Shown here piece by piece: positions 28,138 to 30,645 of a stretch of DNA of 30,645 bases. A program made the position numbers and the translations under genes. The stretch spans positions 1-30,645 of the forward strand of contig JAUCBJ010003223.1 in NCBI GenBank assembly GCA_032718475.1, written 5' to 3'. Source of the stretch: Nemertoderma westbladi (taxonomy: Eukaryota; Xenacoelomorpha; Nemertodermatida; Nemertodermatidae). Below the pieces are notes generated by a model. The model saw only the letters and a program-made list of their open reading frames with translations, searched no databases and was not told the origin of the DNA. How positions within the stretch are numbered: the stretch's first letter is position 1; each line of letters opens with the position of its first letter.

Positions 28138-29452
28138 TTTTCCCTAGACCATAGAGGATTGCATTGATTTTACTTTTGTCTGCAAGGCTAGGCGTACTCC
28201 AAAACGGAACTCAATAACCATATCCAATATTAGTTTATGTTGTTAAGCTGCTCTCTAGTTAGTCTAGTTACATAATAAATATTCGAGAACACTAAATTAT
28301 TTGCCATTGAGAAACTACTACTACTAGGATCGGCATGCTGCATTGCAGCTGCATTTTTAAGAATGCTGTGCCGGCTTGTCAACAAAATTGCACCGCCACA
28401 ACTCCCTATCACCCATGACATTTGCTAGATCATCCGCATCTTTAAGGCCAGTGTCCTTTAAGATGCGTCTCAAGAAAGTCATGGGCTGTCCACCATGTTT
28501 ATTCACTCCATGAGGCTGCCAAAGTACAAGATTATGCACTGGCTGGTCCTCACGGCGAAAGCAATGTCCTGCAAAGCGGATGCGATTTTGTTCTAGTGTC
28601 AAGCTTGGGGGAACCAATGAGATACCTCCAATGTTATATAGTGTCTGGTTGGAGATGTGTGCATTGTACTTGACACAATGAACCCGGCGTAGCATTCTTG
28701 TGAATGTGCCATCCAGAGATTTGGTGTCCTCAGCAGTTAGAGCCCAGCATGGACTCCCGTAGAGGAGTACTGGAACTACTGCTGCTCTAAATAATCGGAC
28801 CTTAAGTTTCCGATTAATTCTCGGTGACTTCCAAATCCTGGAAAGCCTATTCAAGGCTGCCCATGCCTTTCCCTTACGTATTCGAAGGTCCTCACCTGAC
28901 TTCCGGATCCATGATCCCAGGTAACAGAAGTCGTCTACATGCTCAAGCATACCATCCTTTGAGCTTATGCTCATCCGATCAGAGACTTGCTGAGGACTTT
29001 CAAAGTTAACTGTCAGAATTTTGGTCTTTCTGGAGTTAATAAAGAGACCAACACTAGAAGCAGCATGTTCTAATGAGCTGAGGAGCCGTTGGGCTCCCTC
29101 TAATGATTCTGAGAGTACTCATAAGTACCATTGAGAAAGGCAGCGTACAATAATAATAATTGAAGAGTGCAATAATTTGAATTGCAGTAGCTATGGAAGC
29201 AATATAGTAAAATACGACAGTTCAATTTATTTTGTAACACTATATCGCTCTATCTTTTATTATAGAATTTGAGCAAAAAAAGTATAAATTTAAGATTAAA
29301 ATTACGTATTTACATTGGAAAAAAACGTTTTTTTTTTTCCAATATTCTCTCGACCCTTTATTAACCTAGCTAACGCTCGGTAAATAAAATGCTTCGAGAA
29401 TAGTGAAAACTAAGACCTTTTTTCCAATGTTATAAATAATTATTTTTCAATT
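28138..29452. repeat. Dispersed repeat family, copy B (split by a LINE)
   Basis: Same family and orientation as 8937-9965. It is interrupted at CCATTGAGAAA by the LINE fragment (28315-29127) and lacks the SINE present in copy A. After the LINE, homology resumes with GGCAGC, TTGAAGAGT.CAATAAT and GCAATATAGTAAAATAC and continues to TTAACCTAGCTAACGCTCGG near 29380 and AATAATTATT near 29445. Confidence 0.8.
28315..29127 (-). mobile_element. 5'-truncated non-LTR retrotransposon (LINE) insertion
   Basis: On the minus strand a single frame from about 29120 to the stop at 28357 encodes the C-terminal part of a LINE reverse transcriptase protein: LLSSLEHAASSVGLFINSRK, then TKIL, VDDFCYLGSWI, NRLSRIWKSPRINRKLKVRL, VVPVLLYGSPCWALTAEDTK, LDGTFTRMLRR. 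The insertion has an 11-bp target-site duplication, CCATTGAGAAA, at 28304-28314 and 29128-29138. The 3' end is a short (TAG)n tail at 28315-28325. The catalytic polymerase motifs and the endonuclease lie in the missing 5' part. The frame is intact, which suggests a fairly recent insertion. Confidence 0.88.
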
Positions 29453-29560
29453 TCTCTCACCCCTATGTTAGCCTCACTAGCGCTCGATAAATCATATACC
29501 AATCCTCGGTATCCTATATTTAACCTATTAGGATACTTAGGATTATCTATATTAAATTAA

Positions 29561-29851
29561 TTTAAATACCTTAATACGGGCTCCAGCCTACGACCACGTA
29601 GGAATTTTATATATGACTCAGCTACCCCACATAGATGTTTAGTACCTATATGGGACATTATAAATAAAATTGGGTTAACTTCACCAAAACAGTTGCGCTC
29701 GTTTTTAGGGGGTCTTAAACATAGCAACGTAGAAAATTTCCATAGCAACAGCTCTTATAGTAGATATGGCGAGTTAAAATTTATGAAAGATTACTATTTT
29801 GGATATGAAGAATTTAATGGCCTATTTAGTTTTTTGAAAATACCATAGCAA
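29561..29851 (+). other. Unassigned open frame, no ATG near its start
   Basis: A plus-strand frame of about 96 codons runs between TAA (29558-29560) and TAG (29849-29851), reading LRPRRNFIYDSATPHRCLVP, later FLGGLKHSNVENFH and FMKDYYFGYEEFNGLF. Its first ATG is late. Amino-acid composition looks protein-like for such AT-rich DNA, but no family is recognised and an overlapping minus frame is also open (29557-29748). It may be an exon of a gene extending beyond the window, a transposon piece, or chance. Confidence 0.25.
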
Positions 29852-29879
29852 CCAAGTGAAAATAACCTTCAAAGTTAGC

Positions 29880-30145
29880 AGTATTGACAATGTCCTTAGC
29901 AACGGGCTTTAAATGGGCGTAAGGCATTTGTAGTGGTCGTAGTGTCATCGGATCAGAGTCTACCACCAATATATTAAGTCTAAGGAATAATTTGCACTAC
30001 TTGCTTGCTTGCAGTTGCCATGCCAACGGGTTACTTTGGCTAGAAACTGGCTATATATTAGGCGTAGCGTCATTATATCAACCTCCACCCTCACTATATC
30101 GAGTATAAGGAAAAATATGCGATGTTTCAGTTTCTAGATGCCATG
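29880..30145. repeat. Diverged tandem pair, about 125-bp unit
   Basis: Two diverged copies: (T)AGCAACGGG..TT near 29895 and GCCAACGGGTT near 30018; GGCGTAAGGC..TAGTGTCAT and GGCGTAGCGTCAT; ATATTAAGTCTAAGGAATAA and ATATCGAGTATAAGGAAAAA. A further partial start (GCCATGGCAACTTG) is near 30140. Non-coding. Confidence 0.6.
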
Positions 30146-30645
30146 GCAACTTGTCAGAATTGTTAACAAAGTGTTTTTCATATCACTTAGCTGTTTTGAC
30201 TACATAAGAGAGCGCGCATTTTGAAAGATAAGTGAGGGTTACATGATAACGTATCCCCCCTTGTCTCTACATTTGTCATCCTTTATGCCCTATAACATTC
30301 TTAAATAAATCAAATTACATTGTGTTAAGAATTACAATTACGACAGTAATCAGGGCACATAACACCGTAGGCCTACACGAACAAGAACAGTGCGCATGCC
30401 AGCCGCTAGAGGGCTACATGTGTAATCATCCATTAATTAATTAATGATTATTGTAATCACATAATCTTCCATTTCTTTGCTTTTATTCCGTTCAAGGTAA
30501 AACTTGGCATATATGTACTAGACCACTTGCTGCGACTTTGTGAGGATGTTGATCGGCCAGCAGTTCTCCAATCAGCCGCTAGAGGAAGCATGTGTCATAC
30601 ATGTTGATACATATATCAACCTCTCTTATATGTCAAAAACGTATT
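30146..30645. other. Intergenic DNA at the window edge
   Basis: AT-rich sequence with no supported gene. The short phrase GCCAGCCGCTAGAGG / AATCAGCCGCTAGAGG occurs twice (30398-30412 and 30570-30585), each followed soon by CATGTGT, so a dispersed repeat may be present. Confidence 0.4.

Overview
This is a metazoan nuclear genome window: AT-rich, with split genes bounded by GT/AG introns and a high density of transposon remnants and minisatellites. Nothing bacterial or viral was seen. The phylum cannot be fixed from the sequence; a marine invertebrate, perhaps a tunicate, is a guess from the repeat style and short introns. Four protein-coding loci are supportable.

Layout. (1) 56-7931, minus: 3' part of a large gene. 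The exon at 7764-7931 encodes the end of a LIM zinc-binding domain; it splices in phase to an acidic Ser/Asp-rich exon (5172-5343) and then to a 4.3-kb terminal exon (56-4400) encoding a long, probably disordered tail. Its 2.4-kb intron holds two minisatellites, an L2/CR1-type LINE 3' end and a hAT-like MITE. (2) 9989-13341, minus: a complete three-exon NIMA-related kinase (NEK4/NEK1-like, 883 aa). (3) 13.4-19.3 kb: no convincing gene; tandem repeats, dispersed repeats, a higher-order 48-bp minisatellite and a 1.8-kb nested foldback element. (4) 19340-22132, plus: first three exons of a secreted or membrane glycoprotein with one Ig-like domain; its 3' end is not identified. (5) 24775-27624, minus: an intronless reading frame for condensin subunit CAP-G (NCAPG) with a repetitive C-terminal tail. 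(6) 27.6-30.6 kb: a MITE, a second copy of the dispersed repeat seen at 8.9-10 kb, split by a 5'-truncated LINE with an 11-bp target-site duplication, and an unexplained short open frame.

The genes are not an operon and share no obvious pathway. NEK kinases and condensin both act in cell division or cilia/chromosome biology, but their adjacency need not be functional. The strongest new observations are structural: splice-phase evidence that rebuilds the LIM gene, two copies of one repeat family that serve as empty/filled sites for a SINE and a LINE, the nested foldback element just upstream of the Ig gene, and several minisatellites whose unit lengths are multiples of three, inside and outside genes.
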